A DNA stretch of 64,000 nt. Source: Macrosoma leucophasiata. Its lineage: Eukaryota; Arthropoda; Insecta; Lepidoptera; Hedylidae. The stretch is from contig JAWQUS010000030.1 in NCBI GenBank assembly GCA_036365455.1, positions 16,388,001 to 16,452,000 of the forward strand, read 5' to 3'. The number at the start of each line of letters is the position of its first letter. Position 1 is the first letter of the stretch. This document shows, in pieces, positions 44,086 through 54,112 of this stretch. A model generated the notes under the pieces. That model saw nothing but the letters and a program-made list of their open reading frames with translations. It was not told the DNA's origin and did no database searches. Position numbers and translations under genes: made by a program.

Positions 44086-45199
44086 TGCCCCCGGCCTTGG
44101 AGTCTTCAGCTTCCAACGAAATAGGTTCCGGATGAAGAAGTGGACAAATTTTCGAAAAAGCGCGTCGTATAACTCCAGAAGCTGTCTTGATGTCAGCGAC
44201 TCTGTTTATGCCGTCTTTCCCTGGTACAGTAGCTACAATGCGGCCTAAACTCCAGTTAAGTGGACTTGTGTTGTCTTCCTTTATTACAACCAGAGTATTA
44301 GGCTGTAAATCTAGGTCTCTCCTTGACCATTTACTCCGGATCTGCAGCTCTGAGATGTACTCCTTCGCCCATCTTGTCCAGAAATGCTGACGAATTTGTT
44401 CGATTCGCTGGTATCTATCAAGTCGCAGCATCGGGATATCAGTGAGGTCGCTACTGGCAGGCGCTGTCAGTGGTCGACCAACCAGGAAATGGCCAGGACA
44501 CAGGGGAAGGTAATCATTGGGATCTGCGGACATCGGACTTAAAGGTCGGGAATTAAGGAGAGCCTCTATTTGCGTCAACAGTGTGGAAAATTCCTCATAG
44601 GTTAAATGCGCGTTACCCATTGACCGACGTAAGTGATGCTTACAGGATTTTATACCTGCCTCCCACAGACCACCAAAATGAGGAGAATATGGCGGTATGA
44701 AACTGAATTTAATGTTTTGACTAGTTGCGTATTCAATAATATCAGCAGAACAATTTGATAAAAATTTGTTAAATTCATTCATGAGGCCAACAAAATTTTT
44801 ACCATTGTCAGAAAAAATCTCAGTTGGTTTTCCGCGACGAGAGATAAATCTTTTCAGCGCTAATAAATATGCGTTCGTGGATAAATCACTGACCAGCTCT
44901 AGATGAACAGCTTTAGTGGCAAAACAGACAAACAAACAAATATATGCCTTGACTAATCTCGAACCCCTACCTTTGCGATTCAAGATATAAACAGGACCCG
45001 CGTAGTCCACGCCACAATGATTAAACGGAAATGATCGTGTAATTCTTTCTTGTGGCAAATTTCCCATCAGGGGCGTTAATGTCCTACCTTTAAAGCGTCT
45101 ACAGATAACACAGTTTTGTACTATTTGTCGAGCCAGGTTCCTACCTCCTACTGGCCAATAACACTCGCGCGCTATACAGAAGTGCTTGCGGTCCAGCAT
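44051..45199 (-). CDS. pol: BEL/Pao integrase, in its own frame
   Basis: 382 codons. Integrase inserts the element's cDNA into the host chromosome. The N-terminal part continues the zinc-binding region (CYWPVGGRNLAR, then CVICRRF at 30-36). The catalytic core has D65 in GVDYAGPV, D131 in FSDNGKNF and E180 in FGGLWEAG, the DDE triad. The C-terminal region (about 260-365) resembles the extra domain typical of BEL/Pao integrases, and the last residues read into the LTR. The frame is shifted relative to the upstream polyprotein. The ATG at 45199 lies in the overlap and is probably not a natural start. Confidence 0.93.
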   Translation of the reverse strand: MLDRKHFCIARECYWPVGGRNLARQIVQNCVICRRFKGRTLTPLMGNLPQERITRSFPFNHCGVDYAGPVYILNRKGRGSRLVKAYICLFVCFATKAVHLELVSDLSTNAYLLALKRFISRRGKPTEIFSDNGKNFVGLMNEFNKFLSNCSADIIEYATSQNIKFSFIPPYSPHFGGLWEAGIKSCKHHLRRSMGNAHLTYEEFSTLLTQIEALLNSRPLSPMSADPNDYLPLCPGHFLVGRPLTAPASSDLTDIPMLRLDRYQRIEQIRQHFWTRWAKEYISELQIRSKWSRRDLDLQPNTLVVIKEDNTSPLNWSLGRIVATVPGKDGINRVADIKTASGVIRRAFSKICPLLHPEPISLEAEDSKAGGMFEPPIDAVDQ

Positions 45200-48100
45200 G
45201 TTGCAATCGTATGTGCTCGTAGCGAAATAATAATACAGAAAACCAATGTTTCGAGGATATTAGAATAGGATGTTTTTTATCGTATGTAAATTCACACGAA
45301 TTATTTAAGCGGCCACCTACTCTTAATATTTTATCATTGTCTAAAAATAAATTTAATTTGGATAAATTGCCTTTATTTACTATTTGTTTATGATTAATTA
45401 ATAGATTATATTCGATTGTAAATGATTCTGATTGAGATAGCCGCAATAACATAATATCTGCGTATTTTAATTCTTCTACGGTTAAATTACCACTCCTACG
45501 CTCTTTAGCATTTCGTACATTATATATAAAGCGCAATACATATGCAGCAGTACGTCTCATGCGATTAAATAGCGAAAATCTATGAAAAGGAAATATAGCT
45601 GGTAAAGAATCAGTCTCCGCCAAAAAGGAATGCGTCGCCTTAGCCCTTAATTCAGGCAATGACTCAATTGCATTTTCCTGAGTTTGTTCTAATTCAGTTT
45701 CACTAATATTAAACTCACGAAGGAACGATGGGCCTTCCCACCAGTGCGAGGAAGTAGAAAGATCCTCCAGCCGAACTCCACGCGAAACTAAATCAGCTGG
45801 ATTTTCCTTACCACTTACATGTCGCCATGATGACCCCTTCGTAAGTTCATGTATTTCAACGGTACGATTCTGAACGAATGTTTTTAAAGTGTTAGGTGCC
45901 ATGCGCAGCCAGCCTAACACGATCGTGGAGTCGCACCAAAAAACTACTGAACGAAAATCGCAACGAAGTGACTGACAAACCCTTTCATACAATCTAGCAC
46001 CAAGTAAAGCACCGCATAGCTCGAGCCTAGGTACGCTTATAGGTTTTAGAGGAGCGACTTTACTTTTTGAACAAAGTAATTTACTGAAAACTGCAGACTT
46101 AGTGACAGTGCGTACGTACGCACATGCACCATACGCTGTTTCCGACGCGTCTGTGAATATGTGCAGTTCTAAGTACGAAGGGTTAAAACCTATGACAAGC
46201 CTAGGTATGCGTATTGTGTTAAGTATGGGCAGAGCGGTAGCGAACTGATACCATACATGCTTCACGTCTATAGGTACCTCATCATCCCAGTCTAGCTTCA
46301 GCAACCATAACCTTTGAAGTAACACCTTCGCTGTTATTATAACCGGACTAAGTAAACCGAGCGGGTCAAATATTTGCGATATAACAGACATCATATAACG
46401 CTTTGTTACTGTTTGAGACAATCCTTTAAATTGAGAATCAAAATAAAATTCATCTTTCAAATTATTCCAACCCAAACCTAAAGTTTTTGAATGTACATTA
46501 TCATCCAAAGCTAGTAATTTTGAAGATGAATCAGAACTCAATGTGGGTTTATCATTGCAATCGAAATTGAATAGCCACTTACGCAATGGAAATCCGCCTG
46601 ATTCCAATAACTCTGTTATGGAGTGACAATTATTTATTAATTCGTGTTTGTCATCACTCCCCGTGATCATGTCATCGACAAAAAAATCTTCGTTGATAAT
46701 ACGCTTAATCTCAGGATCTGTACAATCTATTGCTAATTGTTTGAGACATCTACAGCTGAGATAAGGGGCAGACGCAGTGCCATAGGTGACTGTATTTAAT
46801 TTATAGATGTCAATCGGCTTAGAGGGATCATCACGCCACAAAATAAGCTGTAGATCACGTTGTTTTTTGTCAAGCAAGCATTGCCGAAACATTTTCTCTA
46901 CATCTGCACAAGCTATATATTTATGCTGTCGAAACCGCAATAAGATTGACAATAAGTCCCCTTGAATAGGTGGACCAACTAATTGTAAGTCGTTTAGTGA
47001 AATATTCGTACTAGTCGCAGCACTGGCATCGAACACCACACGCAATTTAGTAGTAGTACTTTGTTCTCGGAAAACACCGTGATGCGGCATAAAATAATGA
47101 GGACTACTGTATGTCTGAATGCGAGACATATGACCTAATTCAATATACTCATGAATGAAGTCTGCATATAGTTTTTTATACGCTGAATGACGCTGTAAAC
47201 GCTTCTCGAGGGCTAAAAATCTGGTTTCAGCTCTGGTATAAGATTCACCTAGCAAATCAGGGGAGGATTTGAATGGTATACGTACAATAAACCTTCCATC
47301 CTCATTGCGCATCGTGGTGTCAACAAAATGTTTCTCACACGTACGCTCGTCGTCAGTGCGAGCGTCCACGTTCATTTTTAATATTTCCTCTAGCTCCCAG
47401 AATTGCCGTAATTGCCGCTCGAGAGACTGTGTAAAATTACAATAAATTTTATTAATATTATTGCGCGTATACGTATTAATTTGACCGGAAATTATCCAGC
47501 CTAAATGCGTATCCTGTAAGAAAGGTCCATTAGGTAACCTAAACTTACTAGTTTTAAGTAATTCCCAAAACTTATCTGCGCCTATTAGGATATCAATGTT
47601 ATGGGAATCATAAAAGTGCGGATCGGCCAGCTGAATAGTCGTAGGTATGACCTGCGCGCATTGACTGGGAACCGCTGGCAGAGATGACGTAATGTTAGGC
47701 AAAACGTAACATCTCAAACGCGTAAAATAATCGGGGTCGGTGCGCGATTTAACTTCAATTTCACAGACTTCTGAAGTCTGTGTCACCGAACTTCCGACAC
47801 CACGTATTTCTGCAGTGGACTGTATTACTGGCGTATTTAATAAATTGCATAAGGATTTCGTAATGAAGCATCTCTGACTGCCACTATCAAGAAGGGCACG
47901 CGCTAGATGATAATTGTTACAATTATCTGCAACTTCGACTAATGCAGTTGATAGCAAAACAGGTTGCACACTAGAACACTGCGCGTATTGTGTATCATGT
48001 ATGTGTGCCTCGTTTACCTGAATGGCACCGGGCGCAGGAGTCGCGGAGAGGTGAAGTGAGGGATGCGGCGCGGATGCCACCTCCTTGCACTCCGTGCACT

Positions 48101-49097
48101 CATTAGTTAATTGTGACGAATGACACGAAACGGTCTGGTTTAGCTCGTCCCTATGTTCACTATGTATTAGCGAATTGTGTTTCATATTACATAATCTACA
48201 CGGTCCGCCTCTACAGTTGACAACACTGTGTCCCGCGCGCAAGCAATTAACGCATAGATTATGTCTTTTAACAAATTCAAGCTTACCTTTTAAATCTAAA
48301 TCGATAAATTTCTGGCACGAATAAATCGGATGATTTGCGTTACATGCGAGGCAAGTTTTTTTTATTGTGTTATCGCGAGAGTGTGGCTTATTAGCAGCAA
48401 TGTTGCAGTGCACTTTAGATTTAACAATGTTAGAACTTGTGAAATTATTATGCGGTTTGTTTCGTGAAACTAATAGTGCATCTAACATGTCAGCCCGTTT
48501 TTTTAGAAAACTGAGTAAATCGTTTACTTTGAGAATTGAGTTCATATCGGCGGTATTAGACAATAATGTGCCTTTATGTTGTTCCCATTCTCGTTCGGTG
48601 GCTTGATCTAATTTAGATACAAGGAGGTATATGACCAGTGTATCCCAAGTGTCTGTTGGCTCACCGAGAATTTTAAGAGCGCGTAGGTTTTTTAAAACTG
48701 AATCAATTAACCTTCTTATTAAACTGGGCGATTCTTTATTTAATATCGGCAAATTAAATAAGGCTTTGACATGGTTGTGCACTAATAATCTGCTATTATT
48801 GAATCTATTAAGTAGTAGTTCCCATGCAATCTCGTAATTATTGCTGGAGAATTCTAAAGAATCGATGACCAAAGATGCACTGCCCTTAACAGATGATTTC
48901 AAATAATGAAATTTCTGAACATTGCTTATTTCGTTTGAATTATGAACTAACGATAAAAACGTGTCGCGGAATTCGAGCCACTGTTCATAAGAACCGTCAA
49001 AGGTAGGCATATTAATCGTCGGCAATTTGATTGAACTTAACTTATTGCTTTTATTAGATTCAGTTACGGTATTTTTATTCACATTCCGCTTGAGCAC
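45141..49097 (-). CDS. pol: BEL/Pao Gag C-terminus, protease, RT and RNase H
   Basis: 1318 codons. The first ~210 residues form the Gag core (PTFDGSYEQWLEFRDTF). The zinc knuckle CVNCLRAGHSVVNC is at 282-295. A retroviral-type aspartic protease has its DSG triad at 404-406. The reverse transcriptase region holds RVVFDASA (about 686) and the catalytic FVDD box at 806-809, where FVDD replaces the more usual YVDD. RNase H has D983 in FTDAS, E1026 in RLELCG, D1056 in FWCDST and D1102 in ENPADL. All catalytic residues expected are visible. The frame opens at GTG 49097 inside the overlap with gag, so translation must come from a frameshift or a mutated fusion. It ends within the integrase zinc-binding region. 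Confidence 0.95.
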   Translation of the reverse strand: MLKRNVNKNTVTESNKSNKLSSIKLPTINMPTFDGSYEQWLEFRDTFLSLVHNSNEISNVQKFHYLKSSVKGSASLVIDSLEFSSNNYEIAWELLLNRFNNSRLLVHNHVKALFNLPILNKESPSLIRRLIDSVLKNLRALKILGEPTDTWDTLVIYLLVSKLDQATEREWEQHKGTLLSNTADMNSILKVNDLLSFLKKRADMLDALLVSRNKPHNNFTSSNIVKSKVHCNIAANKPHSRDNTIKKTCLACNANHPIYSCQKFIDLDLKGKLEFVKRHNLCVNCLRAGHSVVNCRGGPCRLCNMKHNSLIHSEHRDELNQTVSCHSSQLTNECTECKEVASAPHPSLHLSATPAPGAIQVNEAHIHDTQYAQCSSVQPVLLSTALVEVADNCNNYHLARALLDSGSQRCFITKSLCNLLNTPVIQSTAEIRGVGSSVTQTSEVCEIEVKSRTDPDYFTRLRCYVLPNITSSLPAVPSQCAQVIPTTIQLADPHFYDSHNIDILIGADKFWELLKTSKFRLPNGPFLQDTHLGWIISGQINTYTRNNINKIYCNFTQSLERQLRQFWELEEILKMNVDARTDDERTCEKHFVDTTMRNEDGRFIVRIPFKSSPDLLGESYTRAETRFLALEKRLQRHSAYKKLYADFIHEYIELGHMSRIQTYSSPHYFMPHHGVFREQSTTTKLRVVFDASAATSTNISLNDLQLVGPPIQGDLLSILLRFRQHKYIACADVEKMFRQCLLDKKQRDLQLILWRDDPSKPIDIYKLNTVTYGTASAPYLSCRCLKQLAIDCTDPEIKRIINEDFFVDDMITGSDDKHELINNCHSITELLESGGFPLRKWLFNFDCNDKPTLSSDSSSKLLALDDNVHSKTLGLGWNNLKDEFYFDSQFKGLSQTVTKRYMMSVISQIFDPLGLLSPVIITAKVLLQRLWLLKLDWDDEVPIDVKHVWYQFATALPILNTIRIPRLVIGFNPSYLELHIFTDASETAYGACAYVRTVTKSAVFSKLLCSKSKVAPLKPISVPRLELCGALLGARLYERVCQSLRCDFRSVVFWCDSTIVLGWLRMAPNTLKTFVQNRTVEIHELTKGSSWRHVSGKENPADLVSRGVRLEDLSTSSHWWEGPSFLREFNISETELEQTQENAIESLPELRAKATHSFLAETDSLPAIFPFHRFSLFNRMRRTAAYVLRFIYNVRNAKERRSGNLTVEELKYADIMLLRLSQSESFTIEYNLLINHKQIVNKGNLSKLNLFLDNDKILRVGGRLNNSCEFTYDKKHPILISSKHWFSVLLFRYEHIRLQHAGPQALLYSARVLLASRR

Positions 49098-49446
49098 ACA
49101 CAGTATAGTAGTTGTCTTCGAACAATTCTCTTTGCGTCAGCTGTTCATCTAGGCCTATATCAGGCACTGACTCCTCTATTTGAGTCTGAATATTATTAAA
49201 TTCGGAAAATAAATTGCTAACACCTTGCATACGCAACTTAAGATCAACAATTTGCTGACTAGATAGATCAACCTCAGATTTTAATAATTTTAAATAGCTA
49301 ACGAACTTAGTGAATCTACCTTTGATAATGCCACGTTTTTTAACAAAATCTTTAATTTTTACATCGTCACTCGCTCTGTAAGGGGATTTATCGCGGGATT
49401 TCCCGGCAGTTTCTAAATTATCGGTTAAACTCATTTTGGTAGTCAT
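49075..49446 (-). CDS. gag: BEL/Pao Gag N-terminal segment
   Basis: ATG at 49446 and 123 codons. It has the coiled, charged N-terminal character of BEL/Pao Gag (KKRGIIKGRFTKFVSYLKLL, then SEFNNIQTQIEESV), and ends at a stop in the EDNYYTVCAQAECE region. Gag builds the particle in which reverse transcription occurs. It overlaps the large downstream frame by 23 nt and lies in a different frame. An in-frame TTG nine bases upstream is not needed as a start. Confidence 0.85.
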   Translation of the reverse strand: MTTKMSLTDNLETAGKSRDKSPYRASDDVKIKDFVKKRGIIKGRFTKFVSYLKLLKSEVDLSSQQIVDLKLRMQGVSNLFSEFNNIQTQIEESVPDIGLDEQLTQRELFEDNYYTVCAQAECE

Positions 49447-49787
49447 AGAAGCCAAGTAAGTAGGTACTCACGTTTATGCGTACGTGTGTTCAGCTCGATA
49501 TAGATGCTAGCAGCGGCACTATAGCGAGTCAGCTGATTTCACGGGTAACGCGTATTCACACCGAATCACTGAAATCAGTTGAAGCACACTATCAACACAA
49601 AAGATAAAGGAGAGGTCTGGAATAAGATGGGTGGTTGGTCGTACCGTTGCGCTTTCTGTAGATATGGCTCCGTCCACTGCCTTAGCTCAGGTTCCAGACT
49701 GCTCCAGAGACTCCAGACTCCAAGTATTTCACCGCTTTCTTCCACAGGTCGTTGATGATTTTTCAGGATTTGGCTCTGAAGGTCCAA
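49447..49787 (-). other. BEL/Pao 5' untranslated leader
   Basis: About 340 bp between the 5' LTR and the gag ATG. TGGACCTTCAGAGCC begins one base inside the LTR boundary and is the likely tRNA primer-binding site; I could not name the tRNA. Confidence 0.7.
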
Positions 49788-50150
49788 TGTATATGAGGGC
49801 CTTGCGATGTCCTCGTCAACTTGATGGAGATTTAAATTAAATGCGAAATTTTATAACAACTTGCGTATAATTATGCGTAAAGATACAAGTGTACAGTTTT
49901 ATGTGGGTTTAAAGGCGATCTCTTCGGTTCTGTAGAGTTCTAACGGTCTTCGAGTTTCTTGATGGCCCTACCACCCGTGGCCGAGCCGGTGATTTCATTG
50001 GCTGGCCGTAGCGGAAGTCATACGTCTACCAATGATGTCGCAGCCCGATGACGTCTCACAATTTGTGTGGTGGTCGCGGTGGCCGCCATAGTGTCTATGG
50101 TCGCAGTCGTGTGGCCTATTGGTCGACTGCGTCTATTGGTGGCTCGAACA
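49788..50150 (-). repeat. BEL/Pao 5' LTR
   Basis: 363 bp, carrying the element's promoter and, in coding sense, starting TGTTCGAGCCACC and ending CATATACA. Indistinguishable by eye from the 3' LTR. Confidence 0.95.
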
Positions 50151-50510
50151 CGAGAAAAGAAAAAACAATCATTTATCTCGATCTTCAATGTTTGTAAATA
50201 TTACATGTTTACAAAATTGCCGGTTTTATGCAAAAATGTAATACTAAAGTAATTTCCAAATGTGGTTTCTAAACACTAGTGCACGCAAAAGATCAAACGT
50301 ATTGAACAAATATTGAATTCAGGTTTGATTTAATTTTCAAGGCAATCTGTCAAATCTTGCAGACAACCATATTGTGTACAAAAATCGTCAAACGAATTAT
50401 TTGTCATACCAGTGCGTGGCGTCTTAACGAATTACATATTCAATACCTGTGTTCTCATGCGTAGCATTTAAAAAATATTTGAAATATATATGTCATTAAA
50501 TCAAATAACC

Positions 50511-51820
50511 CACATAGAGCAACTGAGGCCAATTTCAACAGTAATTTCCATGTACAAGACGGCTTTCACCCAGTTTCAATAGTTGGCAATCTCGAGAGTG
50601 GTCGAATCGCCTGGACTTTCGGTCATTGTGCTCTGTTCACACGCAAACCTTTGTTCCTAATATACCATTTATGGTTTCGTTCCAATAGACTGCGGTTCGC
50701 CAATTAGCCTTTAAGCAGTGTTTAAAAGCTAACAAATATGTATGTAAAACTTAAATGTCTGTTTGTGTGGTTATCCTAAGCTGATGTCAAAAGAGTTATT
50801 CAGCATTGGCTAACCCCGCAATACGCCGATAACCATTTTCCATCAGATTCTCCGTCTGCTTGCCTGTAAATATTTGAAAAACGTTCAAAAAAACTGAATG
50901 AATCATGAAAACTGAATGCATTTCGTCGGCTGTCGGTGAAACCTTTTCAAACATTCATAATGTTTGCTAGACTCATCATACATAAACGTAGACTATCTAA
51001 TCATTTGACAAATAGATATGTAGAATGTCGCGACTTACAAACAGATAGGTAAACAAACTTTTCCTTTTATGTTACGAGTGACACAAGACAATAATTTTAC
51101 AATAACAGACACAACAAAAAAAAGATGAATTGCCAAAATCAGACCAGCCGATCTTGAGTCTTATACTTAGCAACGCATTTAACGATTAATTTTAATTTCA
51201 TAGAAGATACGTCCTAAATTAACCCACATTGAGCACAAGCCAATTTCAACAATAGCGTTATAGTAATTTCCAATGTTCAAGACGGCTTTCATTCCGTTTC
51301 AATAGTTGGCAATCTCGAGAGTGGTCCAATCGTCTGGACTTTCGGTCATTGTGCTTCATTCACACGCGAACCTTTGTTCGCATTATGCAATTTATGGTTT
51401 CGTTCGAATGGACTGTTCGCTAATTAGCCTATAATTGCAGTGATTGAGAGCTAACAAACATGAACAAGAGTAAAATGATCCTATATGGGATTCGCTTAAA
51501 CTGGCGCCAAGATAACTTCGAGGTGCGTAGGCAATGCCCCGGCATAATATCCATGTTATCATGTGTAGTCCTAAAATAGTTTATTTTAAATATGACGTAT
51601 AGTTAACTAACGCACATTTTGCAACCGAGGCTAATCCCAACCGTAATTTCCACGTCAAGATGGATTTCATTCCGTTTCAATAGTTGGCAATCTCGAGAGT
51701 GGCCCAATTGTCTGGACTTTCGGCCATTGTGCTCCGTTCATACGTAAACCTTTGTTCCTATTATGCCATATATGGTATCGTTCCAATGGCCTGCATGGTT
51801 CGCTAATTAGACTTAAATAT
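50511..51820 (+). repeat. Three spaced copies of a conserved ~205-bp segment
   Basis: Copies at about 50511-50714, 51223-51432 and 51611-51815, all in the same direction, separated by unrelated AT-rich sequence. A 29-bp core (50573-50601, 51297-51325, 51674-51702) is identical in all three. Next come a variable 8 bp and then CTGGACTTTCGG.CATTGTGC. No open frame is shared and the segment matches no other family here. Confidence 0.8.
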
Positions 51821-52112
51821 TATTTGTGCATACAAATAAGAATTTCTGAACTAAATTGTCATATTGTATTTCTCGCAACTACACATTCGAGTTTTCTTTA
51901 AAAATATTTTAGTCTATTATTTTAATGTATAGTAAAGTGGCGGGAAAAGAACCCTGAAGACGTAACCCTGGAAACGCCCATGGGTGTCAGTAAGCCCATT
52001 CTGTTAGCTGATCGTGCTGATTATGGTTTCGTTACAATGGAAGCTCCTATCTAAAAATCTGACGATATTATTATGAGGCAAGTTCAAGATTTACTCGACA
52101 GAATTCCATGTC

Positions 52113-52575
52113 TTTTTTTTTTAATTTATGTAACATAGGTGGCAAACAAGCATGCAACTCACATTGATGTTAAGTGATGACTGTAGCTATCTATATATAT
52201 CTACTAGATATCTACACAAAAACCAGAGGTAAAAATGCAGATGCGTTGCCACCCATGAGACCGAAGTTGTTATGTCTCTGTGATAGTTATTATGGGGCTA
52301 TACATTACAATCCAACTGGAACACGATAGTGCTGAACACTACCATTTAGTAATGATGTATGGCCCCGTAATAACTACCACATAGACATAATAACTAAGGT
52401 CTCAAGGGTAGCAACGCATCTGCATTTTGACCTATGGTCTTTGTGTGGGTGTCTATAGGCTGCAGTCATCACTTAACATCAATATGAACTGCATGATTGT
52501 TTACCACCTTCATTAAGTAATAAAAATGTGGTGGTGTCTCCGCCTTCGAGCTCCTACACTGGAACTCTACCACCA
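52113..52575 (-). repeat. Family B repeat with an inverted family B fragment inside
   Basis: A minus copy (52113-52349) is interrupted by a plus-strand family B 3' half (about 52350-52525) and finishes with the minus 5' end (52527-52575, to CTACCACCAG). The inner piece has its own A-rich end (AATAAAAA). Confidence 0.75.
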
Positions 52576-52825
52576 GTAAAAATCTTTTCGAGTTAATCCA
52601 AAAATGCCCTTGTGGGCCATCGTACATATTTGCTTTTGTGTTTGAATACATACTTTAACCTGTTTGAGAAGTAATAGCATCTAAAGTATTATTAGAATTA
52701 TTAAATTTGATATTGTTAAACCCCTAAAATTTAATGTCAGTATTTATGTTTCACAGCAAATATTTACTAATTGTAAATGTGCGTCGGGCGAAAGATAAAA
52801 TGGATGGTCTTTACATTGCATTACC

Positions 52826-53144
52826 CATAGAGCAACACGGGCCACTAGCCCCCGCGGCGGACAGGAGGGGAGTCGCCATAGCGTTTATTACTGATGCAAA
52901 ACAGTCTGTCATTTTTTGCGGGGCCAACTACGTGTGATACACACACACACACTACAAAAATCGTATATTACTACGAAACTCACACTTTGACTTTAACAAA
53001 ATACATAAACAATTTCACGCACACACTTAAACATCTGGGCGACAGGCGTAGGACCATTTGAGCTTGTACTTTGACAGAGGGGAAAGCCTGCATATGGCTA
53101 CTCCACTCCGGTCCGCCGCGGCCGGTGGCCCGTGTTGCTCTATG
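52826..53144 (+). mobile_element. Family C MITE, copy 5 (hAT-type), best preserved
   Basis: A 319-bp copy with ~50-bp terminal inverse repeats (CATAGAGCAACACGGGCC and GGCCCGTGTTGCTCTATG) and a perfect 8-bp target duplication GCATTACC (52818-52825, 53145-53152). Best reference for the family. Confidence 0.93.
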
Positions 53145-53154
53145 GCATTACCTA

Positions 53155-53455
53155 ACAGGAAACTGGAGCGTTATTAAGTTTTGAAGATAAATTGTATCGC
53201 TTAAGAAGGAGGAAAATATTAAAATAAAGTGATTTGTGTTCGATCCACCCTACCGGTTTATTTTTTATGTAAAGTGGTTGTATGCAGTCCAGGGTTTATT
53301 ATAGTAATAGCTGTAGGGTTTAAATTTTAATACACTTAGACCAACAATGGCTTATTTTACTCTATTTCAGGGTAACAACAAGGAGTCTTCAAATGCTATA
53401 CACACATTATGCTCATCACATTATGATCATTCTGTTGAATGATAGTAAGGTTTGA
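53155..53455. other. AT-rich spacer
   Basis: Nothing recognised. Confidence 0.4.
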
Positions 53456-53459
53456 TATC

Positions 53460-53664
53460 GCGACGTTGGGACGTGACGACCCCACCGCCCATTAGTGGAG
53501 GAGAATTCTTCCGCTAGTGCACTTAGTCGGCCGAACAATGGCGGTCAAACCTTCAATAGTGCCGTAGTAAATACAATAATGCAAAATGGCCAGAAGCGTC
53601 CCCTGATATCTAACTTACGTGTTACGTGGCAGTCATGCCAAAGCGCCACGAGCCAAGTAAATAG
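53460..53664 (+). repeat. Unclassified repeat shared with 39270-39460
   Basis: See the partner: shared GAATTCTTCCGCTAGTG block next to a family B copy. Confidence 0.5.
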
Positions 53665-53754
53665 GGTTGCCAGCAAGAATGCACTTGCACATGGTTGTTA
53701 AGTGATGACTGAAGCCTGTGTAGCCTATCTACACAAAAACCAGAGGTCAAATGC
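53665..53754 (-). repeat. Family B repeat, left piece of an interrupted copy
   Basis: Minus-strand 3' part of family B, from the TTGCCAGCAAGAATGC block to GAGGTCAAATGCG. The remainder is at 57077-57281, after the family A and R4 insertions. Confidence 0.75.
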
Positions 53755-54112
53755 GAAGCGCGCATGGCCCCGCGGCTGGTGTAGATCGTAAGCGATCTAC
53801 TCGGTTAAGCATTGCGGGCGCGGCGGGGTGTGTGATGGGTGACCGTTAGTGGAAAATTAAAATGAGCGTTTCCGTGCTTCGGAGGGCACGTTAAGCCGTC
53901 GGTCCCGGCTGCTATGGATAGATAGCAGTCGTTAAACCTTGTCGGACGCCTTATGGGCGGTTTGAAAACATCCGACAGCGGTTTGGCCACTAACCCGTAT
54001 TTCCACCAATCCGCTTTGGAGCAGCGTGGTGGAGTAAGCTCCGGGCCTCCGCTCAAAGAAGGGAGAGACTCGTGCCGAGCAGCGGGACGTATAATGGGTT
54101 GCCATTATTATT
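53755..54112 (+). mobile_element. Family A SINE-like retroelement, copy 5, host of an R4 insertion
   Basis: Nearly complete copy from AAGCGCGCATGGCCCCGCGG to GCGGGACGTATAATGGGTTG and the start of its (ATT)n tail (54103-54112). The tail resumes at 57061-57076 as (ATT)n, after the R4 element. Short flanks AATGC / AATCC in the surrounding family B may be its target duplication. Confidence 0.85.

Larger units (their letters stand above)
43723..50150 (-). mobile_element. Complete BEL/Pao LTR retrotransposon
   Basis: A 6428-bp element on the minus strand with 363-bp LTRs at both ends and a perfect 5-bp target duplication CGAGA (43718-43722, 50151-50155). The frames encode, in order, Gag, zinc knuckles, aspartic protease, reverse transcriptase, RNase H and integrase, the BEL/Pao order. 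A TGG starts one base inside the 5' LTR, as expected for a tRNA primer site, and a purine-rich GGCCGGGGGCA precedes the 3' LTR. No envelope-like frame is present. By eye the LTRs are identical, which indicates a recent insertion, yet the coding region is split into three frames. Confidence 0.95.

Noticed and set aside
48367..48837. Plus-strand frames inside the BEL/Pao element
   Set aside because: Antisense to the long Gag-Pol frame, with no independent support.
44051..49446. Envelope gene in the BEL/Pao element
   Set aside because: No frame with signal peptide or membrane segment lies between integrase and the 3' LTR, so it is an ordinary retrotransposon.
50511..51820. CRISPR-like spaced repeats
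   Set aside because: Three long diverged copies with uneven spacing in an insect-type genome; not a CRISPR array.
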